Assembly (NCBI RefSeq): GCF_015831345.1
Contig: NZ_JADWYS010000001.1
Coordinates: 4,430,618 to 4,494,617, forward strand
Direction of reading: 5' to 3'
DNA: 64,000 nucleotides
DNA from: Caenimonas aquaedulcis
Lineage (GTDB): Bacteria; Pseudomonadota; Gammaproteobacteria; Burkholderiales; Burkholderiaceae_C
The translations under genes were made by a program, and so were the position numbers. Positions 1-7,556 of this stretch are shown here, in pieces. The notes under the pieces were generated by a model. The model was not told the origin of the DNA. It saw only the letters and a list, made by a program, of their open reading frames with translations, and made no database searches. Position 1 is the stretch's first letter, and the number at the start of each line of letters is the position of its first letter.

Positions 1-46
1 CTGGCGCCGTGGTGATGGTCCTCGTCCGCCTCGTGGGTACAGTGGG
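1..46 (+). repeat. Partial copy of the K+ channel TM1 coding sequence
   Basis: These bases match 2482-2527, inside the potassium channel gene, at 39 of 46 positions by direct alignment. Read from base 3, the segment encodes a hydrophobic stretch (AVVMVLVRLVGTVG) parallel to the channel's ALVLVLVHLVGTLG. The frame then runs into the cold-shock gene without forming a channel, so this is either a remnant or the visible edge of something that starts before the window. Confidence 0.5.
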
Positions 47-58
47 AGGGGCTTATTC

Positions 59-715
59 GTGCGTAAAGAAGGAACGATCGTCCGTTGGGACGACGCCAAA
101 GGCTTCGGATTCATTCGCACCGGCGCGGGTGCGCAAGACGTGTTCGTGCACGTTCGCGACTTCCGCGCCGGCGGCGGCGAAGCACCGCGGCAGGGCCTGC
201 GCGTGTCTTTCGAAGACATCCATGTCGGCGGCAAGGGGCCGCGCGCGATGGCAGTTCAACCGGCAGGCGCCCCGGCCGCAAGCCGGGCACGCAGTAGCGA
301 GGCCCGCCCCCCATCCCCCGCACGCAAGCGGGCGTCAGCGCTTGCAGCCCCCACCTCGCCGTCCGGTGGCTGGTGGGCCCTGCTGCTGATGATCGCTTAC
401 GGATCAGGACTCGCTTGGCTTGTGTGGCAGAAGCTGGCGCCGTGGTGGGTGCTCCCCGCATCCATCGCCTTGAACTTCGCCACCTTCTTCGCCTACTGGC
501 AAGACAAATATGCCGCGCAGAAAGGCCGCTGGCGCATCAAGGAGGACACGTTGCACCTGTGGAGCCTCGCGGGCGGGTGGGGCGGTGCCTGGTTCGCGCA
601 GCAGGTCTTGCGCCACAAGTCCGTCAAGTCGAGCTTCCGCGCCGCCTACTGGGCGACCGTGTTGATGCACTGTGCAGCGGTGCTGGCGTTCTGGTGGTTC
701 TCACGGAGCGCCTGA
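59..715 (+). CDS. Cold-shock domain / DUF1294 membrane fusion protein
   Basis: This 218-residue protein starts with an S1-like cold-shock domain (about residues 1-68). It carries the RNA-binding motifs KGFGFI and DVFVH. An Ala/Pro/Arg-rich linker (70-100) leads to a DUF1294 membrane module with about three hydrophobic segments and the conserved DK...A...RI..E..L pattern. The fusion is common in proteobacteria. A role in tethering nucleic-acid binding to the inner membrane is plausible but unproven. The GTG start at 59 is chosen because a purine-rich ribosome site (gggagggg) precedes it and the cold-shock fold begins at once. The neighbouring small genes are not clearly co-functional. Confidence 0.85.
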   Translation: MRKEGTIVRWDDAKGFGFIRTGAGAQDVFVHVRDFRAGGGEAPRQGLRVSFEDIHVGGKGPRAMAVQPAGAPAASRARSSEARPPSPARKRASALAAPTSPSGGWWALLLMIAYGSGLAWLVWQKLAPWWVLPASIALNFATFFAYWQDKYAAQKGRWRIKEDTLHLWSLAGGWGGAWFAQQVLRHKSVKSSFRAAYWATVLMHCAAVLAFWWFSRSA

Positions 716-725
716 ATTTCAGCGA

Positions 726-752
726 CGCCAACTTCGAGTGTTGTCGTTGGCG
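726..752 (+). terminator. Possible hairpin after the cold-shock/DUF1294 gene
   Basis: A 7-bp stem (cgccaac at 726-732 pairing with gttggcg at 746-752) with a 13-nt loop lies just after the stop codon. No T-tract follows, so it may be a weak terminator or have no function. Confidence 0.25.
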
Positions 753-772
753 CCTCACGTACGATCCCGACC

Positions 773-1093
773 ATGTTCGCTCTTGCCCTTGGGATCGTCG
801 CTTCGCTGTTGGGCGCATTCTTCTTCGGCTTCGCCATCCTGTTTCTCATCCAGGGTCATGTTCAGGCGGCGCTCGGTGGCTTCGTGGTGGCCGCAGTTTT
901 TGGGATGATGCTGTGGGCGCTTTGGGTCTCCAAAGCCCGGCCCCCGGTCCTCTCTTCAGTGGACCGCATCCACAAGCCTTTTGCGTTGATCAGGGACGTC
1001 TTGCGGGCGTATCCCGGGGCGGCCGGCAAAGTCGGTGCCGGTCTCATGATCCTGATCCTCTTGTTGGGCTTGGTGGGTTGGCTGGTGCGATGA
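773..1093 (+). CDS. Small inner-membrane protein of unknown function
   Basis: This 106-residue protein has two hydrophobic segments near the N-terminus (about 3-28 and 33-52) and one at the C-terminus (about 86-105). A basic loop of about 30 residues lies between them. It is not recognised as a named family. The ATG start leads straight into a membrane segment. It follows the cold-shock/DUF1294 gene by 57 bases and precedes a lipoprotein gene, so it could share a transcript with either. Confidence 0.6.
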   Translation: MFALALGIVASLLGAFFFGFAILFLIQGHVQAALGGFVVAAVFGMMLWALWVSKARPPVLSSVDRIHKPFALIRDVLRAYPGAAGKVGAGLMILILLLGLVGWLVR

Positions 1094-1136
1094 AAATTGG
1101 TTGGAGCCATTCCTCCGAACTTTCGTGGGTACCTCC

Positions 1137-1598
1137 ATGCGCCTGATGACTTCCCTTCTCGCCGTTGCAGCCTGTCTCGTCGCCTGCGGGGGAAATGACG
1201 CACATGAGGCAAGCACCACCATCGAGATGGCGGGCAAGCAATTGGCCGTCCAGGACGTGCTGGTGAACTGGGACACGTCGCCGCAGGGCTTTCCGCTTGG
1301 GCCGTGCCTGAACTTCATGGTCGTCAGCACGATCGCCGCCGATTCCGCTCCGTTTCCTGCGGGTGTGGTTCCAACGATTGCAACGGTCAACCACGAGGAC
1401 GCGGCCCTTTGGTCTGGAAGCATCGTGGGGAGCGAAATCCTGGTCTCAGGAGACCGGGTTCGCGCCGTGACGCGCGGGTGCGCGCCGCCGGCCGTGGTGG
1501 AAGGCATGCCGCTCGACGTCGTCTTCCAGATGTCCGGGCCCAACGATGAGATTCAGTTTCTGGCTTCACCCGCAACCGCGTTGCGCAGGACGTTTTGA
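1137..1598 (+). CDS. Putative lipoprotein of unknown function
   Basis: The 153-residue product begins with a short basic start and a hydrophobic stretch ending in a lipobox (LVAC, Cys17) followed by GGN. It is therefore probably lipid-anchored after signal peptidase II cleavage. The remainder is a small domain without a recognised family signature. A TTG at 1101 is in frame, but the ATG at 1137 puts the signal peptide at the N-terminus and is preferred. Its stop is followed 161 bases later by another secreted protein. Confidence 0.65.
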   Translation: MRLMTSLLAVAACLVACGGNDAHEASTTIEMAGKQLAVQDVLVNWDTSPQGFPLGPCLNFMVVSTIAADSAPFPAGVVPTIATVNHEDAALWSGSIVGSEILVSGDRVRAVTRGCAPPAVVEGMPLDVVFQMSGPNDEIQFLASPATALRRTF

Positions 1599-1759
1599 TT
1601 GCATCGGCTCAAGGCGCCCGATGCCTGCGCGGCGCCGTCAATCTCCTCGAAGAGCGTTACAAATCGTTCGACATCACGCGACCGATAGCGAGCAGTATCC
1701 CAATTGATACCCCGTTGATGCGGCCCGCCATTGCCCTCACCCAATCGTTCTATCAGCGT

Positions 1760-2314
1760 ATGAATACAACCTTCACTGCCCGGGTACGTCGTGGTCTGGG
1801 CCGACTGGCTCAACTGGTTCTCTTGCCAGCCGTTCTGGCCTATGGGCTCGCCGCGCCGTCCGCGAAAGCATCAGTGGCCGCGCCGCCCGTCATCTACATT
1901 CAGGCGATAGATCCGGTTCTGGCGGGGCTCAATGGAGCGCCGGTTTTCACGTGGAGAACCGATGGCCGCCCGTTGCAATTCGGTGGCGGTGTGGATCGAA
2001 CTCATACGGGGTTCCCCCCGGTCGATGTGTATTTCGGAGTGATGATTCCGGGCGGCCGCCTCTTTACTTGGACCCCCGGAACTGGGAGTGAACCGAACTT
2101 GCGGGAGGGACTGTTTCCGGCTGGGCAGGGTATCACTGCCATCCAGATATCCACCCGGGACTTGCTCGGAGCCAGTCCCCAGCGGCCGTTCTCATCAGCC
2201 GACCCGCTCGGTGTTTATTCAATCTTCTTGTTCCTGACGTCTCCAGGAGCCGACCCGCGTGACGCGCGCGGATGGTACGGCGCCAGCATGTCGCCGCTCG
2301 TGATCACCAACTGA
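1760..2314 (+). CDS. Secreted protein with a VDVxxGVM-type C-terminal domain
   Basis: This 184-residue protein has an N-terminal signal peptide (basic residues, then a Leu/Val/Ala core ending near AKASVA). The mature part contains a segment VDVYFGVMIPGGRLFTW. A similar motif (VDVGVMF...LPDGRLFIY) occurs in the C-terminal part of the RCC1-like protein at 45953-47515. This suggests a shared small beta-rich extracytoplasmic module, which is an inference. The frame is open from 1595, but the ATG at 1760 places the signal peptide correctly. Function is unknown. Confidence 0.6.
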   Translation: MNTTFTARVRRGLGRLAQLVLLPAVLAYGLAAPSAKASVAAPPVIYIQAIDPVLAGLNGAPVFTWRTDGRPLQFGGGVDRTHTGFPPVDVYFGVMIPGGRLFTWTPGTGSEPNLREGLFPAGQGITAIQISTRDLLGASPQRPFSSADPLGVYSIFLFLTSPGADPRDARGWYGASMSPLVITN

Positions 2315-2361
2315 TCCATCATCGGGTGACTGCGCTACTCCGGCGCCGTCAGCCACTCCAG

Positions 2362-2375
2362 TTGACCTGGGTCAA
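2362..2375. promoter_or_regulatory. FNR/ANR-like box upstream of the K+ channel gene
   Basis: TTGAC-CTGG-GTCAA matches the FNR/ANR/DNR pattern TTGAT-N4-ATCAA with both outer bases changed symmetrically. It is the core of a perfect 9+2+9 inverted repeat at 2359-2378. It lies 64 bases upstream of the channel start codon in a short gene-free stretch, where an activator or repressor site is expected. Binding is inferred from sequence only. Confidence 0.5.
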
Positions 2376-2438
2376 CTGCCTGCACGGGCCATCGCTTTAA
2401 CGTGCAGCCTGCACCCACCCACGGAGACCACCCCCCAG

Positions 2439-3458
2439 GTGAACAAGCTCACGCGCAGCCGCCACTTCCGCGGCCTCGTCACCGGCGCCCTGGTGCTGGT
2501 CCTCGTCCACCTCGTGGGCACCCTGGGCTACCACTACATCGGCCGGCCGGCGGCCAGCTGGATCGACAGCTTCTACATGACCTTCATCACCGTGGCCACC
2601 ATCGGCTACGGCGAGACGGTGGACCTGTCGGCGCATCCGCTCGGCCGCCTGTTCACCGTCGGCATCGCCATCGTGGGCATCGGCACGATGAGCTACCTGT
2701 TCTCCACCCTGGTCGCGCTGCTGCTCGAGTCCGACCTGAACGCCGCCCTGAGGAAACGCCATATGCAACGCCAGATCGCCGACATGCACCGCCACTACAT
2801 CATCTGCGGCGTGGGCCGCGTGGGCAGCAACGTGGCCGAGGAGCTGCGCAAGACGCAGCGCGATTTCGTGGTGATCGAGATCGACTCGGCCACCATCGAG
2901 CGCTGGCTGGACCGCGCGCCCGACACGCTCTACCTGCAGGACGACGCGTCCAGCGACGACGCGCTCTTGCGCGCGGGCGTGATGCGCGCCGCGGGCGTGT
3001 TCGCCGTGACGGGCGACGACAGTCACAACCTGATGATCGCGCTGTCGGTCAAGCTGCTCAACCCGGCCACGCGCGTGGTGGCGCGGCTGCACGACATCCG
3101 CAACGCCGGCAAGGCGCGCAAGGCCGGCGCCGACGAGATCGTCTCGCCCGACTTCACCGGCGGCATGCGCATCGCCTCCGCGATGGTGCGGCCGCACGTG
3201 GTGAACTTCATGGACCAGATGCTGCGCGCCGGCGAAGGCCTGCGCGTGGAGGAGGTGGTGCTGCCTTCCCACAAGCCGCCGCGCGCTCTCGGCGCGCTGG
3301 TGCCCAAGTCGCGGCACTACATGCTGATGGCGACGCACGAGCACGGCCAGTGGGTCTTCAACCCGGGCGACGAGTACGTGGTCCAGCCCGGCGCGGCGCT
3401 GATCCTCATGGCGACGCCGCAGGGGCGGCGGGAGTTGCAGGAGCGGCTCGAAGCCTAG
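2439..3458 (+). CDS. Two-TM potassium channel with RCK (TrkA-N/TrkA-C) domains
   Basis: This 339-residue protein has an inner-membrane pore and a cytosolic regulatory part. TM1 spans about residues 12-32. The pore helix carries the selectivity filter TIGYGE (54-59), and TM2 spans about 70-97. A Rossmann-type RCK-N domain follows with the nucleotide motif GVGRVG (124-129) and an acidic strand end VIEID. An RCK-C domain occupies about 245-339. This matches Kch/MthK-type ligand-gated K+ channels in order and length. The GTG start gives a normal N-terminus. An FNR-like box upstream suggests oxygen- or redox-linked control. The TM1 region has a near-copy at the start of the window. Confidence 0.92.
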   Translation: MNKLTRSRHFRGLVTGALVLVLVHLVGTLGYHYIGRPAASWIDSFYMTFITVATIGYGETVDLSAHPLGRLFTVGIAIVGIGTMSYLFSTLVALLLESDLNAALRKRHMQRQIADMHRHYIICGVGRVGSNVAEELRKTQRDFVVIEIDSATIERWLDRAPDTLYLQDDASSDDALLRAGVMRAAGVFAVTGDDSHNLMIALSVKLLNPATRVVARLHDIRNAGKARKAGADEIVSPDFTGGMRIASAMVRPHVVNFMDQMLRAGEGLRVEEVVLPSHKPPRALGALVPKSRHYMLMATHEHGQWVFNPGDEYVVQPGAALILMATPQGRRELQERLEA

Positions 3459-3544
3459 TGCGCTAGACTGGGCCCGGGTGCTGCACATCCCAAGTCAGCA
3501 GGTTCAGCGAAGGTCGGGCCGCCTCGCGGGCAAGCCGCGACTTC

Positions 3545-4804
3545 ATGCACGACACCCCTTCCACCCTCCAGCTCGTTGCTGCCGCACTCTTCGCGGTGGC
3601 CTTGGTCCACACCTTCGCCGCCAAGCAGGTCGAACGGCTCTCCACGCGATACCCGCGCCACGCGGGCTTGTTCCACCTGCTGGGCGAGATCGAGGTGGTG
3701 TTCGGCTTCTGGGCGATCGTGCTGGTGGCCGTCATGGCGATCCTCGCCGGGCCCGCCGAGGCTCTCCAGTACGCGGAATCGCGTCAGTACACGGAGCCGC
3801 TTTTCGTGTTCGTGGTGATGGTGGTGTCCGCATCGCGGCCCATCCTCGTCGCCGTCAGCGGCGCCATGCAGTGGCTTGCGGACCGGTTGCCCGTGGACTC
3901 CGCCTCCGCTCGCGCCTGGCTGTCGCTGGCGCTCGTGCCCCTGCTCGGCTCGCTGATCACCGAGCCTGCGGCCATGACCATCGCGGCGCTTGCGCTCGCG
4001 CCGCAGATTTTCAGGCGCGAGGTTCCCGAATGGCCGAAGTACCTCGCATTGGGGGTGTTGTTCGTCAATGTCTCGATCGGTGGAACGCTCACTTCATTCG
4101 CCGCGCCGCCCGTCCTGATGGTCGCGGCCAATTGGGACTGGGACTCGGCGTTCATGGCCAGGACGTTCGGGTGGAAGGCGGCGCTCGCCGTCTTCGCGAA
4201 CGCGACTGTCGCCACCTGGCTGATACGCAAGCACCTCGCGCCGCGCGCGCCGGAGGCGGAGGCGCGCGACGCGGTGCCTGCCTGCGTCGTGGCCGTCCAT
4301 CTCATGTTCCTGGCCGCCGTGGTGGTGCTGGCGCACCATCCGGTCGCGTTCGTGGCACTGCTGCTGATGTTCATCGCCTACACCCAGGCCTACCCGCGGC
4401 ACCAGGATGCGCTGCTGGTGAAGGAAGCATTGCTCGTCTCGTTCTTCCTCGCCGGCCTCGTCGTGCTCGGCGGGATGCAGGAATGGTGGCTCCAGCCCAT
4501 CGTCGCCGGCATGTCGCCGGGCGTGTTGTTCTTCGGGGCCGCGGGCTTGACGGCGGTGATGGACAACGCCGCCCTGACCTACATGGGCTCGCTGATCGAG
4601 GGCATCCCGGATGCCGCGAAGTACAGCCTCGTGGCGGGCGCCGTCGCCGGTGGCGGCTTGACGGTCATCGCGAATGCGCCTAACCCGGCGGGTGTGGCGT
4701 TGCTGAAGGAAGGGTTCGCGGACGGCACCATCGGAGCCGCCGGCCTGCTCGCCGCGGCGGCGGGGCCCACCGCGGTGGCGCTGGCGGTGTTCTGGCTGCT
4801 CTAG
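3545..4804 (+). CDS. Putative Na+/H+ antiporter (Na_H_antiport_3 type)
   Basis: This 419-residue polytopic inner-membrane protein has about ten to twelve hydrophobic segments. The overall sequence, including LVHTFAAKQVERLS near the N-terminus, GSLITEPAAMTIAALALAPQ in the middle and MDNAALTYMGSL toward the C-terminus, is typical of the family annotated as putative Na+/H+ antiporters (PF07399). These are related to the ion-transporter superfamily. The ion specificity is inferred from family naming. The gene follows the K+ channel by 86 bases in the same direction, so the two could form a cation-homeostasis unit. Confidence 0.8.
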   Translation: MHDTPSTLQLVAAALFAVALVHTFAAKQVERLSTRYPRHAGLFHLLGEIEVVFGFWAIVLVAVMAILAGPAEALQYAESRQYTEPLFVFVVMVVSASRPILVAVSGAMQWLADRLPVDSASARAWLSLALVPLLGSLITEPAAMTIAALALAPQIFRREVPEWPKYLALGVLFVNVSIGGTLTSFAAPPVLMVAANWDWDSAFMARTFGWKAALAVFANATVATWLIRKHLAPRAPEAEARDAVPACVVAVHLMFLAAVVVLAHHPVAFVALLLMFIAYTQAYPRHQDALLVKEALLVSFFLAGLVVLGGMQEWWLQPIVAGMSPGVLFFGAAGLTAVMDNAALTYMGSLIEGIPDAAKYSLVAGAVAGGGLTVIANAPNPAGVALLKEGFADGTIGAAGLLAAAAGPTAVALAVFWLL

Positions 4805-4822
4805 CTCGGCGCGCCGGCGCGC

Positions 4823-5938
4823 TCAGCGGTGGGGCCACCAGCTGCGTCGCGCGGGAACATGGCGCATCCGCGCGATGAGGTAAGCCGCCAGCGGAAGGAC
4901 GAGCACCGCCAGCGCGCCGCCCACCACGGCGTGGCTCGTGGACCGCGACGGCATCTTCCACACCGCGTGCACTGGTTCGGCAGGCTCGATCTCGTCGTGC
5001 GACGCCGCGGCAACGGACTCACCGGCCGGCACCTCGGGCGGAATTCCTGCGACAGCCGTCTGCGCCGTGCCTGCCACCGCACGCGCGCCCGACAAGGTGC
5101 CGTGTTCGTCCGCATAGACCTTCGTGAATTCGGCGCCGAGCAGGAAGATCTGCGCCGCGTAGTACACCCACGCGAGCAGCACCACGAGCGACCCGGCGGC
5201 CTGGAACGATTCGGTGATGCCGCTCTTGCCGATGTACAGCCCGATGAGCAGCTTGCCGACTTCGAACAGCACGGCCGTCACGCCCGCGCCGACCCACACG
5301 TCGCGCCAGCCCACGGGCGTCGTAGGCATCAGCTTGAAGATCATCGCGAAGAGCACGGTGGTGAAGCCCAGCGACACGGCCAGGTTCAACGCGTACAGCA
5401 GCGCGGCGGAGCCCGGCATCAGCCCGCCGAACCAGCTGCCGAACGCTGCCGTCGCGGCGCCCGCCACCAGCGACACCATCATCATGAACGCGAGGCCGAG
5501 GATCAGGCCGAAGGACAGCAGCCGCGCACGCACGATGGCCCAGAGGCCTTGCGGCTTGTCCTTCTCGGGCACGTGCCAGATGCGGTCGAGCGCGCTCTGC
5601 AGCTCGGCAAACACGGTGGTGGCGCCCACGATGAGCACGACGACGCTGATCAGCCCCGCGATCAAGCCGCGATCCTTGTCGCTCGCGCTGGCGACAAGTC
5701 CCTGCACGAGCAGGGCGCCTTCCTGGCCGATCAGCCCCGTGAGCTGGGCCGTGATCTGCCCCGTAACGGCCTCCCGGCCGAAGATCGCGCCCGCGATGGC
5801 GATGACGATCACCAGCAGCGGCGCCAGGGAAAACACCGTGTAGTACGAGATGGCGGCGCCCATGCTGGGCGCGAAGTCGTCGACCCACGCGCCGGCGGCC
5901 TTCTTCCAGAGCGAGAGCATGTGCTTGATGTTCATCAT
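4823..5938 (-). CDS. YihY/virulence factor BrkB family membrane protein
   Basis: This 371-residue inner-membrane protein has about six membrane segments. It shows the family landmarks: APSMGAAISYYTVFSLAPLL near residues 23-42, a QSALDRIW motif, and a late YYAAQIFLLGAEFTKVYA segment. The C-terminal 80 residues are an Ala/Pro/Glu-rich cytosolic tail ending in a further hydrophobic stretch, longer than in minimal members. The family was once labelled RNase BN, but that activity belongs to another protein and its real role is unknown. Two adjacent start codons (5938 and 5935) are possible. It converges on the antiporter gene. Confidence 0.88.
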   Translation of the reverse strand: MMNIKHMLSLWKKAAGAWVDDFAPSMGAAISYYTVFSLAPLLVIVIAIAGAIFGREAVTGQITAQLTGLIGQEGALLVQGLVASASDKDRGLIAGLISVVVLIVGATTVFAELQSALDRIWHVPEKDKPQGLWAIVRARLLSFGLILGLAFMMMVSLVAGAATAAFGSWFGGLMPGSAALLYALNLAVSLGFTTVLFAMIFKLMPTTPVGWRDVWVGAGVTAVLFEVGKLLIGLYIGKSGITESFQAAGSLVVLLAWVYYAAQIFLLGAEFTKVYADEHGTLSGARAVAGTAQTAVAGIPPEVPAGESVAAASHDEIEPAEPVHAVWKMPSRSTSHAVVGGALAVLVLPLAAYLIARMRHVPARRSWWPHR

Positions 5939-6018
5939 GCGGGTATAGCAAGAAGCCGCGCCGCGCTGCGTCGGAGAACAGCGACAACCTGCCAGTGGGA
6001 AACGCGTGTTCCGTTGAG

Positions 6019-6032
6019 TTGACGGGGGTCAG
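6019..6032. promoter_or_regulatory. Imperfect FNR-like box upstream of the YihY gene
   Basis: TTGAC-GGGG-GTCAG (on the minus strand CTGAC-CCCC-GTCAA) is one base from a symmetric FNR-like site. It lies about 80 bases upstream of the YihY start. One such imperfect match can arise by chance in this DNA, so support is weak. Confidence 0.25.
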
Positions 6033-6076
6033 CAGCCCCGGCGTACGCGGAGGTCACCCGATCGGCCGGACCTTGG

Positions 6077-6869
6077 TTACTTCCCCTGAACGACGAAGGC
6101 CGACAGGTCATCCGCCAACTGCTGCTCGATCCCGTTGAAGCTGTGGAAGGCATTCACGTCGCAGAGCGCGCCACGCGAGACGCCGCCGTCGTACGTGATC
6201 ACTCGGCTCGTGGCCGGTGGCAGCAAGGCCTGCAATTCGGGCAGTTTCGCGGCCGGGGACACCTGGCATGAGTCCAGCTTGTGGTGCAGCACGAGCACCG
6301 GTACCCGCAGCGTGCCCACACCCGATTCCTGCAGCGGCTTCGCCGTCGAGCCGCCGAAGCGGCTGCTCTCCAGGATCGACGAGACCAGCACGATCCCGTC
6401 GGGCGACGCCTCGCCGGTCAGGTGCGTCGCTGCCGTCACCGCCGAATGCGTGCCGCGGCTGTGGCCGACGACCCATACGGGTTTGCCGAACGCCTTGCGC
6501 GCATCGGTGATCACCGCGCCCAGGTCGGTTGCGTGCTCGGTGCTCTCACGGAAGTCCCCGCCCAGGTCGCGCCGGTCGCCGGGTGCATCGACCAGCACCA
6601 CGGCGTGCCCCCGAGCGACGAGCAGCCCGCGTATCCGCGCGAGCAAATGGGTGTCCCGCTGCAGGGTGCCGTTCGGATAGATGCCGAGCTGGCCCGTGCC
6701 GCCCATCATGAGCACCAGCGTCGCGGCGGTGGGGGTTCCTGCGGGGGGCCTGGACCACGATGCGCTGCTTGACGCCGGGCCGGGTCGCCAGCTCGGAGAC
6801 CGTCGTGGTTTGCGCGAGGCCTGCCGTGGTTGCGAGTGCGAGGTGGATGGCCAGCAGCCAGCATTTCAT
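6077..6869 (-). pseudogene. Alpha/beta hydrolase interrupted by a +1 frameshift
   Basis: Two overlapping reading frames together make one secreted alpha/beta hydrolase. The first (from 6869) gives a signal peptide (MKCWLLAIHLALATTAGLAQ) and runs to VVQAP. After the G6 run at 6743-6748 it loses sense. The other frame continues with AGTPTAATLVLMMGG, the oxyanion-side strand, then GHSRG with the nucleophile Ser, and a late DVNAFHSF histidine region. Removing one base from the G run restores a single frame of about 263 codons. It is either a real inactivating indel or a sequencing error. Substrate unknown. Confidence 0.7.
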
Positions 6870-6960
6870 GGGCGTCCCGTTTCCGGTGCAGTCTCAGGGT
6901 GAAGGAGCCCCGGCATTGTCCACGGAATGCTCATGCGCGCGGCACGCATGAGGGAACCCC

Positions 6961-7425
6961 CTAGCTCGACGCGTGCCAACGCTCGAGCAGCGGGGCCAGC
7001 TTCGCCGCCGTCAACGGCTTGGTGATGCTCCCCAGGACACGAGGGTGGTATTCGCGGGCCAGCAGCTCGACCGCGTCGAGCAGTTCGGGGACGCACGCCG
7101 TGTTGATGATCACGGCGGTTGGCGGATCGTCCTCGCGCGACGACTTCAGCGCCTGCAGCAACTCGATGCCGTCCATGTCCGGCATCGCGACGTCCAGCAG
7201 CATGACCTGCGCGCCGAGCCTGGGGTCGCGCAAGCGCTTCAACGCGGCCATGCCGCTGGTCACCCCCTCGACGTCCGCGGCGCCCAGGTCCCGCAGCAGG
7301 CGGTCCGTCGCATCGAGCTGGACCTTCAGGTCTTCCACGACGAGGAAGCTCATCCCCGATGCGGGCCTGCTGTGTGTCGCGGCGGGTTTGCGCGGGCTGC
7401 ACTCTGCCAAATGGGTATGGTTCAT
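6961..7425 (-). CDS. Single-domain response regulator (receiver only)
   Basis: This 154-residue protein has a 25-residue polar lead followed by one receiver domain. It shows the acidic pocket start (VVED), the phospho-acceptor strand LLDVAMPDMDGIEL and the conserved Lys in SITKPLT. The first acidic position is Glu-Asp instead of the usual Asp-Asp, which is tolerated in many receivers. There is no output domain, so it probably passes phosphate or binds a partner. It is divergent from the sensor kinase at 7557, its likely partner by position, although the pairing is inferred. Confidence 0.8.
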   Translation of the reverse strand: MNHTHLAECSPRKPAATHSRPASGMSFLVVEDLKVQLDATDRLLRDLGAADVEGVTSGMAALKRLRDPRLGAQVMLLDVAMPDMDGIELLQALKSSREDDPPTAVIINTACVPELLDAVELLAREYHPRVLGSITKPLTAAKLAPLLERWHASS

Positions 7426-7556
7426 CTCTTCGATCCTTTGCGCAGCGGATGAGTGGGGCGTTCTTGCCGCGCAAGGTTAAGCGCGCGGGTTTGCGCCGCC
7501 TTAGGTGAAATCCTGTGTCCGTTCGAGTTGCTCGAGGCGAGGCCTTATAGTCACCC

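Noticed and set aside
9..389. Plus-strand frame at the start of the window overlapping the cold-shock gene
   Set aside because: Only its first 15 codons are interesting (the channel TM1 copy). The rest is a frame shadow of the cold-shock/DUF1294 gene.
2397..3488. Minus-strand frame opposite the K+ channel
   Set aside because: Low-complexity His/Arg/Val composition mirrors the channel's codon pattern and nothing supports it.
4805..4822. GC-rich palindrome (ggcgcgccggcgcgc) between convergent genes
   Set aside because: Self-complementary GC runs are expected in this composition. No T-tract, so not called a terminator.
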